The notes below the pieces were generated by a model. The model worked only from the letters and a program-made list of their open reading frames with translations. It was not told the origin of the DNA and made no database searches. Source: UBA7672 sp965279205 (GTDB taxonomy: Bacteria > Pseudomonadota > Alphaproteobacteria > Caulobacterales > Hyphomonadaceae). From it: a stretch of 64,000 bases of DNA. A program made the translations under genes and the position numbers. Positions within the stretch are counted from its first letter, which is position 1, and the number at the start of each line of letters is the position of its first letter. Below are positions 45,077 to 52,965 of this stretch, piece by piece. The stretch spans positions 1,984,001 to 2,048,000 of the forward strand of contig OZ257144.1 of the NCBI GenBank assembly GCA_965279205.1, read 5' to 3'.

Positions 45077-46651
45077 ATGGCGACCTTGACCCCGAATCCA
45101 GTCCACGAACGCGTCCTGATTGTCGATTTCGGCAGTCAGGTGACCCAGCTTATCGCCCGCCGCCTCCGCGAGATGGGCGTCTATTGCGAGGTCCACCCCT
45201 ACAACCGGGCAGGCGACGTTCTCGCGAAGGGCTTCAATCCCAAGGCCATCATCTTCTCCGGCGGCCCCGCCAGCGTGACGACCGAAAAGTCCCCCCGCGC
45301 GCCACAGGCGGCCTTCGACGCCGGCGTTCCGATCCTGGCGATCTGCTACGGGCAGCAGACCATGTCCGTGCAGCTCGGCGGCGAGGTCGAGGGCGGCCAC
45401 GCAGCGGAGTTCGGTCGCGCCGATGTCGAGATCCTCGACGCTAGCCCGCTGTTCGACGGCTTCTGGAAAGTCGGCGGCAAGTATCCCGTGTGGATGAGCC
45501 ACGGCGATCGCGTCACACGCCTGCCCGAAGGCTTCAAGGTCATCGGCACATCACCCAACGCCCCGTTCGCCATCGCTGTGGATGAAAAGCGCCGCTACTA
45601 CACGACCATGTTCCACCCCGAAGTGGTGCACACGCCCGATGGCGCAAAGCTGCTCGAGAACTTCGTCAAGAAGATCGCGGGCATGAAGGGCGACTGGACG
45701 ATGGCCGCCCTGCGCGCCGAGCAGGTCGAGAAGATCCGCGCTCAGGTCGGCAAGGGCAGGGTGATCTGTGGACTCTCTGGTGGCGTGGACTCATCCGTCG
45801 CGGCTGTGCTGATCCACGAAGCCATCGGCGACCAGCTGACATGCGTCTTCGTGGATACCGGCCTGATGCGCGCCAACGAGGCGGACGAGGTCGTGAAGCT
45901 GTTCCGCGGCCACTACAACATCCCGCTCGTTCACGTGGATGCGGGCAAGGAATTCCTCGGCGGCCTCGCCGGCGTCACCGATCCCGAGACCAAGCGAAAA
46001 TTCATCGGCAAGACGTTCGTGGAAATCTTCGAGCGCGAAGCCAAGAAGATCGGCGGCGCCGGCTTCCTCGCGCAGGGCACGCTCTATCCCGACGTGATCG
46101 AAAGCGTCTCGTTCGACGGTGGCCCCTCGGTGACGATCAAGTCACACCACAATGTCGGCGGCCTGCCTGAGCGCATGAACATGAAGCTCGTCGAACCACT
46201 GCGAGAGCTTTTCAAGGACGAAGTGCGAGCGCTCGGCCGCGCGCTCGACCTGCCGCCGGCCTTCGTCGGCCGTCACCCCTTCCCGGGCCCCGGCCTCGCC
46301 ATCCGCATCCCCGGCGAGATCACCCCGGAGCGTGTCGCCATCCTCCAGAAAGCTGACGCCATCTATCTCGACGAGATCCGCAAGGCCGGCCTCTACGACA
46401 AGATCTGGCAGGCCTTCGCCGTCCTGCTTCCCGTCCGCTCCGTCGGCGTCATGGGCGACGCGCGCACCTATGACAGCGTGCTCGCCCTCCGCGCCGTTAC
46501 CTCCACAGACGGCATGACCGCCGACTTCTACCAGTTCGATATGAACTTCCTCGGCCGCACCGCCACCCGCATCATCAACGAGGTGAAAGGCGTCAGCCGC
46601 GTCGTTTACGACGTGACGAGCAAGCCGCCGGGTACGATCGAGTGGGAGTGA
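45077..46651 (+). CDS. guaA: GMP synthase (glutamine-hydrolysing)
   Basis: A 524-residue enzyme converting XMP to GMP with glutamine and ATP. The class I amidotransferase domain has nucleophile C90 (ILAICYGQQ) and the MFHPEV His-Glu pair. The ATP-pyrophosphatase loop is GLSGGVDSSVAA near residue 233-244. The C-terminal dimerisation domain carries GRHPFPGPGLAIRI and ends KPPGTIEWE, the standard terminus. With guaB upstream on the same strand, both GMP-specific steps lie in the same 7-kb region although other genes separate them. Confidence 0.98.
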   Translation: MATLTPNPVHERVLIVDFGSQVTQLIARRLREMGVYCEVHPYNRAGDVLAKGFNPKAIIFSGGPASVTTEKSPRAPQAAFDAGVPILAICYGQQTMSVQLGGEVEGGHAAEFGRADVEILDASPLFDGFWKVGGKYPVWMSHGDRVTRLPEGFKVIGTSPNAPFAIAVDEKRRYYTTMFHPEVVHTPDGAKLLENFVKKIAGMKGDWTMAALRAEQVEKIRAQVGKGRVICGLSGGVDSSVAAVLIHEAIGDQLTCVFVDTGLMRANEADEVVKLFRGHYNIPLVHVDAGKEFLGGLAGVTDPETKRKFIGKTFVEIFEREAKKIGGAGFLAQGTLYPDVIESVSFDGGPSVTIKSHHNVGGLPERMNMKLVEPLRELFKDEVRALGRALDLPPAFVGRHPFPGPGLAIRIPGEITPERVAILQKADAIYLDEIRKAGLYDKIWQAFAVLLPVRSVGVMGDARTYDSVLALRAVTSTDGMTADFYQFDMNFLGRTATRIINEVKGVSRVVYDVTSKPPGTIEWE

Positions 46652-46672
46652 GGGGTGGTCCGCGTGGGCAGG

Positions 46673-47074
46673 CTAGCTTGATCGCTCATCGAAGTATCGA
46701 ACGTGAGGCGCGTCGCGATCCCAATCCGCTCTCGACGCGCAGAAGAGATGGGTGGTGACGCCAGCATCCAGCGGATCATCAAGCGTACCCGCCGTGACAT
46801 AGACATTCGTCTCGTCTGTCTCAGCCGGAAGCGGCGTGCCGCAGGTCTTGCAACGGGTGAGCGTGTATGTCGGACGCAACGAGTAGGTCACGCCGTGATC
46901 CTCACCGCTCAGCCACCGGAAACGTTCCTTCGGCACGATCAGTATGGCGTTTCCGGTCGAACCCGTCGCCTTGCGGCATAACGAGCAGTGACACATCCAG
47001 ACGCCGTCGAGATCGCCATCAATCTCGTAACGCCTCGCGCCGCAGAGACAGCTTCCGGTTCGAATGGTCATCAC
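46673..47074 (-). CDS. GFA-family zinc protein
   Basis: A 133-residue protein of the glutathione-dependent formaldehyde-activating enzyme-like family. The zinc-binding cysteines are in order: SCLCGARRYE, WMCHCSLCRKATGS and RCKTCGTPL. Length and motif spacing are standard. Despite the family name most members have no proven activity. Two possible start ATGs are adjacent (47074, 47071). It stands alone, converging on guaA with a 21-base gap. Confidence 0.88.
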   Translation of the reverse strand: MMTIRTGSCLCGARRYEIDGDLDGVWMCHCSLCRKATGSTGNAILIVPKERFRWLSGEDHGVTYSLRPTYTLTRCKTCGTPLPAETDETNVYVTAGTLDDPLDAGVTTHLFCASRADWDRDAPHVRYFDERSS

Positions 47075-47258
47075 GTACCCCGTTTCATCTGCAAGAATTC
47101 CGCAAGCGATCTAGCGTGGCAAGTCTACGCGCCACTCAAATGTCGTAACGAAGAGAACTACGTCTTCCAGGTGATATCCTTCACATTGACGCCGAATCTG
47201 CGCCTATCGGACTGGGTTCTGTAATCGCCATATGGCCTCCACAACGGGAAGCGTCTGA

Positions 47259-47501
47259 ATGGGAAAAGGCCGCCACGAAGTCGCTTCGCAGGAACGCCGC
47301 GTGAAGCGGTTCGCGATACGCTATGGGCTCCAGCTGATGAAGGCGCAGAAGCCGTTCGGCAAAGTCCTGGAGCATGGCGGCTACATGCTTCGCGACGAAG
47401 ACTCGCGCGAGATCATCTTCGGCGACAAGGGCTACGAATTCTCCGCCGACCTCGACGAGGTCGAGGCTTTCCTGGAGGCGAACACAAAGGCCGGGGACTA
47501 G
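47259..47501 (+). CDS. Small hypothetical protein, 80 residues
   Basis: I do not recognise this protein. It is basic at the N-terminus (MGKGRHEVASQERRVKRFAIRYG) and acidic at the C-terminus (DLDEVEAFLEANTKAGD), with a central GGYMLRDEDSREIIFGDKGYEFSADL strand pattern that looks folded. Codon bias agrees with neighbouring genes. Its last four bases overlap the converging lipoprotein gene. The 184-base gap before it holds no other recognisable signal. Confidence 0.65.
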   Translation: MGKGRHEVASQERRVKRFAIRYGLQLMKAQKPFGKVLEHGGYMLRDEDSREIIFGDKGYEFSADLDEVEAFLEANTKAGD

Positions 47502-47866
47502 CTCGCCTTCGGCAAGCGCGTGAACTCGCCTAGCTGGCAGGGCGTGCCGTCATCCTTCACATGGATCGTCTGCTGGTTGGAGCAGACCAGCGTGCCGCGC
47601 ACATCCCACGAAAAGCCCTGCTGGAACTTCAGCCCGTAGCAGGCGCGCGGGAGCTGGTTCACCCACTCCTCGCCATTCCTGAGCTCGAACCGGATCTCTT
47701 GATCGCTGACGATCGTCTGCTTGGTGATCTCGGTGGGGTTGATGCAGGAATTGTTGATGCTGGCCGAGCTGGCCATGGCTTCCGACGAAGGTGAAGGCGA
47801 CACGCATCCCGCAAGGCAAGTTGCGATCGCTATTGCAGCGGCGCTGACTCGTGGGTCGATTTTCAT
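47498..47866 (-). CDS. Small lipoprotein, DUF6491-like
   Basis: A 122-residue predicted lipoprotein. I start it at the ATG at 47866 with GGGAG six bases upstream. The signal peptide ends in the lipobox LAGC, putting the lipidated Cys at about residue 20. The mature domain has the pattern C-INPTEI ... VSDQEIRFELRNGEEWVNQLPRAC-GL ... GTLVCSNQQTIHV ... C-LGEF with four cysteines, matching the DUF6491 family of short alphaproteobacterial lipoproteins. Function is unknown. It converges on, and overlaps by four bases, the 80-residue gene. Confidence 0.78.
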   Translation of the reverse strand: MKIDPRVSAAAIAIATCLAGCVSPSPSSEAMASSASINNSCINPTEITKQTIVSDQEIRFELRNGEEWVNQLPRACYGLKFQQGFSWDVRGTLVCSNQQTIHVKDDGTPCQLGEFTRLPKAS

Positions 47867-47935
47867 GGGTATCTCCCGTATCGTTCGAGATAACCTGCGC
47901 CTGCTTCGGCAGTTCCGCAATCGGCCGCGGCCACG

Positions 47936-49174
47936 CTAGTTCACAACCATCGCCTTACGCTTCTGCAGGAATCTCCGCACTGCCGGATCGCGCTCAAGGC
48001 CAATAGCCAAGTCATAGGCTTGCGAAGCTTCCGCCGCTGCGCCGGTTCGCGCCAGCAGCTCCGCCTGCGCTGCCCAGTAAGACTGATAATTCAAAAGGCG
48101 AGCGTCGCTGCCGGGACCAGGCATTGCATTCAGGCCAGCAGCCGGGCCTTCGACCTCGGCAACGGCAAGGGCCCGGTTGATGGCCACGACTGGTGAGGCG
48201 ACTAGCGCCTGAAGCGCATCATAGAGAGCGACGATCTCCGGCCAGTTGTCATGGCCAGAGAGGCGGCGATGGGCGTGGGCCGATTGTAGCGCCGCTTCCA
48301 GCTCATAGCGGCCAAGCGTGTTCTTCGAGCCGGCGCGGCGGAGCAGAGTGTCCGCGTCCGCAATCAGCCTGCGGTTCCACGATGCAGTGTCCTGCTCGGC
48401 CAGCGGAACATAGTCACCCGAAGCACTACGCCGCGCCGGCCGTCGGGCTTCGGCGTGGAACATCAATGCAGCAAGGCTAAGTGCTTCGGGTTCATCTGGC
48501 ATCAGCTCTATCGTTAGACGGGCCAGGAAAAGCGTTTCCCCGGTGAGGTCGCGCCGCGCGGTGTCCGTGCCGGCCGCATCAGTCCAACCCTCAGTGAAAG
48601 CGGCGTAGATCGCATCCAGCACGGCTGACAGACGTTCGGGCAGGTCTTCGCGTGCCGGCGTCTCGAACGGAATGCCGGCCTGACGGATCTTGTCCTTGGC
48701 GCGGACAAGGCGCTTAGCCATGGCGGCAGGAGACGACAGGAACGAGGAAGCGATTACATCCGCGCTCAGGCCAAGCACTGTCTGAAGGATCAGAGGCGCG
48801 CGGATGCTTTCGTCGATCGCGGGATGCGCGCACGCGAACATCAGGGCGAGGCGTTTGTCGGGAACGTCCGCTGCTTCCATTGCGCCCAACTCCTCGGTGA
48901 TCAGCTGGATCTGTGGCGACGCAATCTCGCTGGTCTTGCGTCGGCGAGAGGCGTCGATCAGCTTCCGCCGCGCGACAGTCATCAGCCAGGCTTCGGGATT
49001 GTCTGGCGGGCCGCTGTGCGGCCATTCGGTCATCGCAGCTGCGAATGCTTCCGAAAGCGCATCCTCGGCGGTGGCAACGTCACGTGTCCGAACGGCGAGG
49101 AAGGCGACGAGCTTGCCGTAACTCCGGCGTGCAACCGCCTCGGCTATCTGCTGCGCGTCGCCTTCTGCACTCAT
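47936..49174 (-). CDS. ECF42-type RNA polymerase sigma factor (DUF6596)
   Basis: A 412-residue extracytoplasmic-function sigma factor with a long C-terminal extension. Sigma-2 (about 10-80) shows YGKLVAFLAVRTRDVATAEDALSEAF and NPEAWLMTVARRKLID; sigma-4 (about 115-175) shows the helix-turn-helix segment LGLSADVIASSFLSSPAAMAKRLVRAK. The remaining 230 residues are helical and TPR-like (EQDTASWNRRLI ... INRALAVAEVEG ... YWAAQAELLARTG), the mark of group ECF42. Such factors have no anti-sigma factor and are paired with a YCII/DGPF protein, as here, with a one-base overlap (TAATG). I use the ATG at 49174. Confidence 0.9.
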   Translation of the reverse strand: MSAEGDAQQIAEAVARRSYGKLVAFLAVRTRDVATAEDALSEAFAAAMTEWPHSGPPDNPEAWLMTVARRKLIDASRRRKTSEIASPQIQLITEELGAMEAADVPDKRLALMFACAHPAIDESIRAPLILQTVLGLSADVIASSFLSSPAAMAKRLVRAKDKIRQAGIPFETPAREDLPERLSAVLDAIYAAFTEGWTDAAGTDTARRDLTGETLFLARLTIELMPDEPEALSLAALMFHAEARRPARRSASGDYVPLAEQDTASWNRRLIADADTLLRRAGSKNTLGRYELEAALQSAHAHRRLSGHDNWPEIVALYDALQALVASPVVAINRALAVAEVEGPAAGLNAMPGPGSDARLLNYQSYWAAQAELLARTGAAAEASQAYDLAIGLERDPAVRRFLQKRKAMVVN

Positions 49175-49521
49175 TACATCGACCAGACGGGACGCACTTC
49201 CATGATCCCGTGTGCGGCGCCGGGGCAACGTGCAGCCCAGGAGATCGCCTCGTCGAGATCCTTGACGTCAATCAGATAGTAGCCGCCGAGCTGTTCCTTG
49301 GTGTCCGCATAGGGGCCGTCCTGCACCTTGGTCTTGCCGTTGGTAACGGTCACGCGTGTCGCGTCGACAGAGTCGCGCAGCCGGTTGGAGCCGGCAAGCA
49401 CGCCGGCTTTGCGCAGCGCCTCGCCATAGGCGGTGTAGGCGGCAATGCCTTCGCGCTGGGCCGCTTCCGGCATCTTGTTCCAGGCGCCTTCCTCTCCGTA
49501 GATCATCAGCAGGTATTGCAT
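49174..49521 (-). CDS. YCII-related (DGPF domain) protein
   Basis: A 115-residue protein of the dimeric ferredoxin-like YCII fold. It opens MQYLLMIYGEE and has the family's DGPYADTKEQLGGYYLIDVKD motif and the IEVRP-type ending (IMEVRPVWSM). I start it at the ATG at 49521, which has GAGGG seven bases upstream. It is translated first in the operon; its stop shares one base with the ECF42 sigma start. DGPF proteins are proposed partners or targets of ECF42 sigma factors, with the mechanism unknown. Confidence 0.9.
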   Translation of the reverse strand: MQYLLMIYGEEGAWNKMPEAAQREGIAAYTAYGEALRKAGVLAGSNRLRDSVDATRVTVTNGKTKVQDGPYADTKEQLGGYYLIDVKDLDEAISWAARCPGAAHGIMEVRPVWSM

Positions 49522-49625
49522 GGTGTTTCCCTCATGTTTCGAGCGCGCGTGTGCGTCGCCGGCACAATGACGCGCGAGACCAAGCCATCTGGACATCACG
49601 TGCGAAAAAAGTCGAGAAAGCTCGC

Positions 49626-49982
49626 ATGGCTGCAAAGAACATCACGATCTACGGGCTCGCGACCTGCGACACGACACGCGCCGCGCGAAAATGGCTGGAT
49701 GCGAAGGGTGTCGCATATGGCTTTCATGATGTGCGAGAGGATGGGCTGACGAAGTCATTGGTCGAAAGCTGGGTGAAGGCGCTCGGCTGGGAGAAGGTGC
49801 TCAACAAGGCGAGCACCACCTGGCGCGAACTTCCCGACAAGGAGAAGGCAGGCGTCGATGAGAAGAGGGCAGTCGCTCTGCTGCTGGCGCATCCGACGCT
49901 GGTGAAGCGTCCGGTGCTCGATCGTGTCGGCAAGCTCTCGCTTGGCTTCAAGCCGGCCGCTTACGAGGCGGAGTTTTCCTGA
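49626..49982 (+). CDS. ArsC/Spx-family thioredoxin-fold protein
   Basis: A 118-residue protein with the pattern TIYGLATCDTTRAARKWLD (active Cys14), FHDVREDGL, VLNKASTTWREL and the RPVLDRVGKLSLGFKP ending. This matches the YffB-like branch of the arsenate reductase family, most of whose members do not detoxify arsenate and have unknown redox roles. The ATG at 49626 has gaga upstream. No ars genes are nearby. It lies divergent from the YCII gene and 63 bases before the LexA-box-controlled gene. Confidence 0.88.
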   Translation: MAAKNITIYGLATCDTTRAARKWLDAKGVAYGFHDVREDGLTKSLVESWVKALGWEKVLNKASTTWRELPDKEKAGVDEKRAVALLLAHPTLVKRPVLDRVGKLSLGFKPAAYEAEFS

Positions 49983-50008
49983 AACCCGCACCGTTGAGGG
50001 GAGCGATG

Positions 50009-50041
50009 TTGCTGATGATGGAAAAAGAACATATAGTGAAC
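50009..50041 (+). promoter_or_regulatory. Candidate sigma-70 promoter overlapped by a LexA-type box
   Basis: A -35 element ttgctg (50009-50014) and a -10 element tatagt (50032-50037) are separated by exactly 17 bases. Overlapping the -10 is gaacatatagtgaac (50027-50041). On the reverse strand this reads GTTC-N7-GTTC, the consensus LexA box of alphaproteobacteria. The expected transcription start at about 50044 is only one to three bases before the ATG at 50046. The site would thus allow LexA repression and leaderless expression of the repair gene. Confidence 0.72.
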
Positions 50042-50045
50042 ACGA

Positions 50046-50780
50046 ATGGATCCGACTGCACACCAGACCATCGTGCTCAATGGCGGCGCTGACCTGCAGG
50101 GCTTTCGTCAGGCGCTGCGCGTGCTGATCTGGTCGTCCATCCCGCATGAGCAGATCACGTGGAGCGTTCGCGAGAATAGCTTCGGTGGGCAGATGCCCTC
50201 GGCGTATGGGGCCGCGGGAAAGCCGATCATCCTGCCGCGCTGTGTTGGAGAGCTGGTCCGGTTGGTCGTCTGCCACAGCGATCAGCGGAAATACGCGCTG
50301 CTCTATGACCTGATCTGGCGGATGAGGAAGCCCAAGGAAGACGAGCCTCGTCTTTATGCGGTCGCCGATGATCCGCTTGTCCGCGACCTCAACCAGATGG
50401 CCCGTAGCGTAAAGTGCGACATCCAGAACATGCGTGACCACCTGCTTTTCCAGGAGGTGGGCGACCAGGCGCTAGGCGAGCGGATGATCGCGTGGTTCGA
50501 GCCGGAGCATTTCATCCTCGAAACAGTAGCGGAGCATTTGATTGACCGCTTCACGTCGCTCGATTGGACGATCCTGACGCCTAAGGGTTGCCTGTGGTGG
50601 GACCGCAAGGAGCTGGCGACCGGTCCGCCAGCCACACAAGCAGACACGCTGGAAGCAATCGCCATGGGCCTTGGCTGGCATCGCTGGTGCGAAAGCACGT
50701 TCAATCCGGCCGGCGCAGATGTCCAAGCGTTGCACCAGCAAATACCGGAGAAATCCTGGCATGACCGGCCTCGCAGCTAG
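50046..50780 (+). CDS. DUF4130 (TIGR03915-type) putative DNA-repair protein
   Basis: A 244-residue protein. The C-terminal half shows the DUF4130 signature: WFEPEHFILETVAEHLIDRF, WTILTPKGCLWWD, ATGP, then FNPAGADVQALHQQIPEKSWHDRP. The N-terminal part (LNGGADLQGFRQALRVLIWSSIPHEQITWSV) matches the leading domain of TIGR03915 proteins. These normally sit next to a radical-SAM partner, or are fused to uracil-DNA-binding UdgX. Neither is present in the window. There is no ribosome site before the ATG, fitting a leaderless mRNA. The LexA-type box overlapping its promoter supports membership of the SOS regulon; the reaction is unknown. Confidence 0.82.
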   Translation: MDPTAHQTIVLNGGADLQGFRQALRVLIWSSIPHEQITWSVRENSFGGQMPSAYGAAGKPIILPRCVGELVRLVVCHSDQRKYALLYDLIWRMRKPKEDEPRLYAVADDPLVRDLNQMARSVKCDIQNMRDHLLFQEVGDQALGERMIAWFEPEHFILETVAEHLIDRFTSLDWTILTPKGCLWWDRKELATGPPATQADTLEAIAMGLGWHRWCESTFNPAGADVQALHQQIPEKSWHDRPRS

Positions 50781-50977
50781 CCGCGTCTGCTGGCGGGAGA
50801 ACATGTTCAAAAGCGCCTTGTTTCGGATATGCAGCGGAAGGCCGCGCTCGCTGTCCGATAACTGTCACCCTATGAACTTGGCGTAATGCCGCAGGGGATG
50901 GACGAAACCGACGCGCCGACCTATGTAGCCCGCACATCTCCCCACCCAACGATTCACCGTTGATTCCGAAAGCCTAG

Positions 50978-51451
50978 ATGCAACCCAAAAATTCGACTTT
51001 TGCTGAACGGCAGGCGCTAGCCGCGGCCGCGAAGAAAGCCCTTCTCGAAAAATTCAAACCCAAGCCCACGGTCCAGGCCGATGTCCTGATCGACCACGAG
51101 GCTGAGCGTCGCGCCCGCATGGAAGAGATCCGTGCCCAGCGCGAAGCTGAGAAGCTTGAGCGCCAGCGCGCTCGCGAGGAGGCCGCCGCCGCCGCCGAAC
51201 AGGCCCGGCTGGATGCCATCGCTGCCGCCGAACAGGCCCGCCTTGACGCCGAACTGTCCGTTGACGCCCAGAAGCGCGCCGAACGGAAAGCTCGCAAGAA
51301 AGAGGTCAAGGAAGCCGCCAAAGCCAAGAAGGAGACACGCACCGTCTCCAAGCCGGGTGGACCGCGCGAAGAGCGCGCGGTGGATCCTTTCGAGGAACAC
51401 CGCCGTTATATCGCCAGCCTCGAGCGTGGCCGGGAACGCCGCCGGGCCTAA
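50978..51451 (+). CDS. DUF6481-like highly charged coiled-coil protein
   Basis: A 157-residue protein dominated by Ala, Glu, Lys and Arg. The opening TFAERQALAAAAKKALLEKFKPKP resembles DUF6481, short helical proteins common in alphaproteobacteria. Residues 40-125 form an uninterrupted charged helix (RARMEEIRAQREAEKLERQRAREEA... shortened here) and the last 25 residues are Pro/Arg-rich. Function is unknown; nucleic-acid or ribosome association is possible from the charge. It ends 30 bases before a strong terminator. The 197-base gap upstream shows no recognised signal except the palindrome gaacatgttc. Confidence 0.8.
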   Translation: MQPKNSTFAERQALAAAAKKALLEKFKPKPTVQADVLIDHEAERRARMEEIRAQREAEKLERQRAREEAAAAAEQARLDAIAAAEQARLDAELSVDAQKRAERKARKKEVKEAAKAKKETRTVSKPGGPREERAVDPFEEHRRYIASLERGRERRRA

Positions 51452-51480
51452 GGCCTGACGCAGCGTTTATTGAGTTGATT

Positions 51481-51512
51481 GCGGCCTCCGGGAATTTCTT
51501 TCCGGAGGCCGC
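51481..51512 (+). terminator. Strong intrinsic terminator
   Basis: An 11-bp perfect stem (gcggcctccgg / ccggaggccgc) with a 10-base loop, 29 bases after the preceding stop codon, followed by the T-rich atccatttt. Confidence 0.88.
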
Positions 51513-51584
51513 ATCCATTTTGGGCCGTCCTGTCCTCTAACCTGCAAAACCGGCGGATCGTTCGCCGACAGAAGGGCTTCGACC

Positions 51585-51974
51585 ATGGGCGTTGAAATTA
51601 TGATCCCGCTCGCATCGTTTGCGATGATCATCGGGATAATCTGGCTGTTCCAGCATTTCGCCTACCGCAAGCGGGCTGAAGCCTTCCAGACCCTCCGTCT
51701 CGCCATCGAGAAGGGCCAGCCCCTGACCCCAGACGCGCTGGAAGCCATGGCGCGGATCACCAGCCCGATAGCAGACCTGCGGCGCGGCATCGTCTTCGTT
51801 GCGATCGCTGCCGGCTTCGCCTCGTTCGCCACCATCATGGGAATGGGACCGGGCTGGGAAGATGGCCGCGTCGAAGTCATGCGTGGCCTCTTTGGCGTCG
51901 CCACGTTCCCGCTGTTCGTCGGGCTCGCCTTCCTGGGGCTCCATTTCTTCGCCAACGAGTCGAAGCGCACCTAG
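51585..51974 (+). CDS. DUF6249-like small membrane protein
   Basis: A 129-residue inner-membrane protein with three hydrophobic helices: about 4-22 (IMIPLASFAMIIGIIWLFQ), 66-86 (GIVFVAIAAGFASFATIMG) and 100-122 (LFGVATFPLFVGLAFLGLHFF). The cytoplasmic loop between the first two (RKRAEAFQTLRLAIEKGQPL) and the LRRGI segment match DUF6249. Such proteins commonly precede an ECF sigma gene, as here with a 3-base gap, and are presumed to be part of the sensing or inhibition machinery. Direct evidence for that is lacking. Confidence 0.82.
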   Translation: MGVEIMIPLASFAMIIGIIWLFQHFAYRKRAEAFQTLRLAIEKGQPLTPDALEAMARITSPIADLRRGIVFVAIAAGFASFATIMGMGPGWEDGRVEVMRGLFGVATFPLFVGLAFLGLHFFANESKRT

Positions 51975-51977
51975 CCC

Positions 51978-52496
51978 GTGTCTGGCGTGGATCCCGCCGA
52001 TACCGATCTGACACGCGCCGCGATGGCGGGCGACCGGGAGGCTTTTGGCCGCCTTGTCGCTCGCCATCAGGCTTCGGTGCGAGCGCTCGGGCGTCGCCTG
52101 GCGCGCTCCACGCCCGACGGGGACGACATCGCCCAGGCCGCCTTCCTGACCGCTTGGCGCAGGCGATCGACCTGGGCCGGCGGATCGTTCCGCGCCTGGG
52201 TCTGCGCCATCGCCTTCCGCGAATTCCTTGCGAGCCGGAAACGTTCTGCTCACGAGACAGAAACGGAGGAGGCTGCCGGTCTCGCAGGTTCGGACGGCGA
52301 ACGCCTCGATCTGATGCGGGCAATGGCCGCCCTGGATGACAGCGAACGGGCCGCCATCGCGCTGTGCCTCGGCGCGGGCCTCAGCCATTCGGAGGCGGCT
52401 CTCGCAATGGGGGCGCCGCTGGGCTCGGTAAAGTCTTGGGTGCTCAGGGGCAGGGCGAAACTACAGAAGGCGCTGGCCGCCTATGCGGTAGCGTGA
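51978..52496 (+). CDS. ECF-family RNA polymerase sigma factor
   Basis: A 172-residue sigma factor with only the two essential domains. Sigma-2 (about 8-75) reads LTRAAMAGDREAFGRLV ... DGDDIAQAAFLTAWRR ... FRAWVCAIAFREFLASRKR; sigma-4 (about 110-168) reads DSERAAIALCLGAGLSHSEAALAMGAPLGSVKSWVLRGRA (shown with family-typical helix-turn-helix). The start is a GTG three bases after the DUF6249 stop. The promoter it recognises cannot be deduced. The next gene encodes a two-helix membrane protein that could be its anti-sigma factor. Confidence 0.88.
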   Translation: MSGVDPADTDLTRAAMAGDREAFGRLVARHQASVRALGRRLARSTPDGDDIAQAAFLTAWRRRSTWAGGSFRAWVCAIAFREFLASRKRSAHETETEEAAGLAGSDGERLDLMRAMAALDDSERAAIALCLGAGLSHSEAALAMGAPLGSVKSWVLRGRAKLQKALAAYAVA

Positions 52497-52521
52497 GACA
52501 CTGATGTTCAAGGAAACTGGC

Positions 52522-52878
52522 ATGTCCCCAGATCACCCTGAAGATCCTGCCGAGCAGCCCGATGGCGAGCTTGAGCGGATGTTCGCCTCGGAAGAGGCCG
52601 CGATCCGTGACGACGGCTTTGCCGTGCGCGTCGTGCAGAAGACCCGAACCAACATGGCCTGGCGGCAGACGGCGATCTATGGCGCCGGCTTGGCCGGTTT
52701 CGGCTTCGCGGCAGGCGGTATCGCCGAGATGGCGCCGCATCTTCCGAGCTTGACCGGCTGGTGGGGTGGCGTCAGCGGGGCGCTGCAGACGGCGCCTGAC
52801 CCGACTATCATGGCTGTGTCGGCAGTTGTCGCGGGCGTCAGCTTCCTGCTGGCCGCTGTCGCGATCCAGACCCGCTAG
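52522..52878 (+). CDS. Two-helix membrane protein, candidate anti-sigma factor
   Basis: A 118-residue protein. I prefer the ATG at 52522, with aaggaa seven bases upstream, to an ATG at 52504 without a site. The N-terminal 45 residues are acidic and cytoplasmic (MSPDHPEDPAEQPDGELERMFASEEAA), followed by helices at about 50-70 (IYGAGLAGFGFAAGGIAEM) and 92-115 (IMAVSAVVAGVSFLLAAVAI). Location 25 bases after the ECF sigma gene and topology suggest an anti-sigma factor, but no ZAS zinc motif (H-x3-C-x2-C) is present. Confidence 0.68.
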   Translation: MSPDHPEDPAEQPDGELERMFASEEAAIRDDGFAVRVVQKTRTNMAWRQTAIYGAGLAGFGFAAGGIAEMAPHLPSLTGWWGGVSGALQTAPDPTIMAVSAVVAGVSFLLAAVAIQTR

Positions 52879-52965
52879 ATCCGGACAGCTGCCCTAAGGG
52901 CTGGATTGCGCGATGGGCGTAGCTTTGCTCTGATCCCTCCGGGTGGATCGATCAGGGCGCAGCTC

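Noticed and set aside
50797..50815. gaacatgttc as a second LexA site near 50800
   Set aside because: The spacing is GAAC-N2-GTTC, not the direct GTTC-N7-GTTC of alphaproteobacterial LexA, and it lies just beyond the end of a gene.
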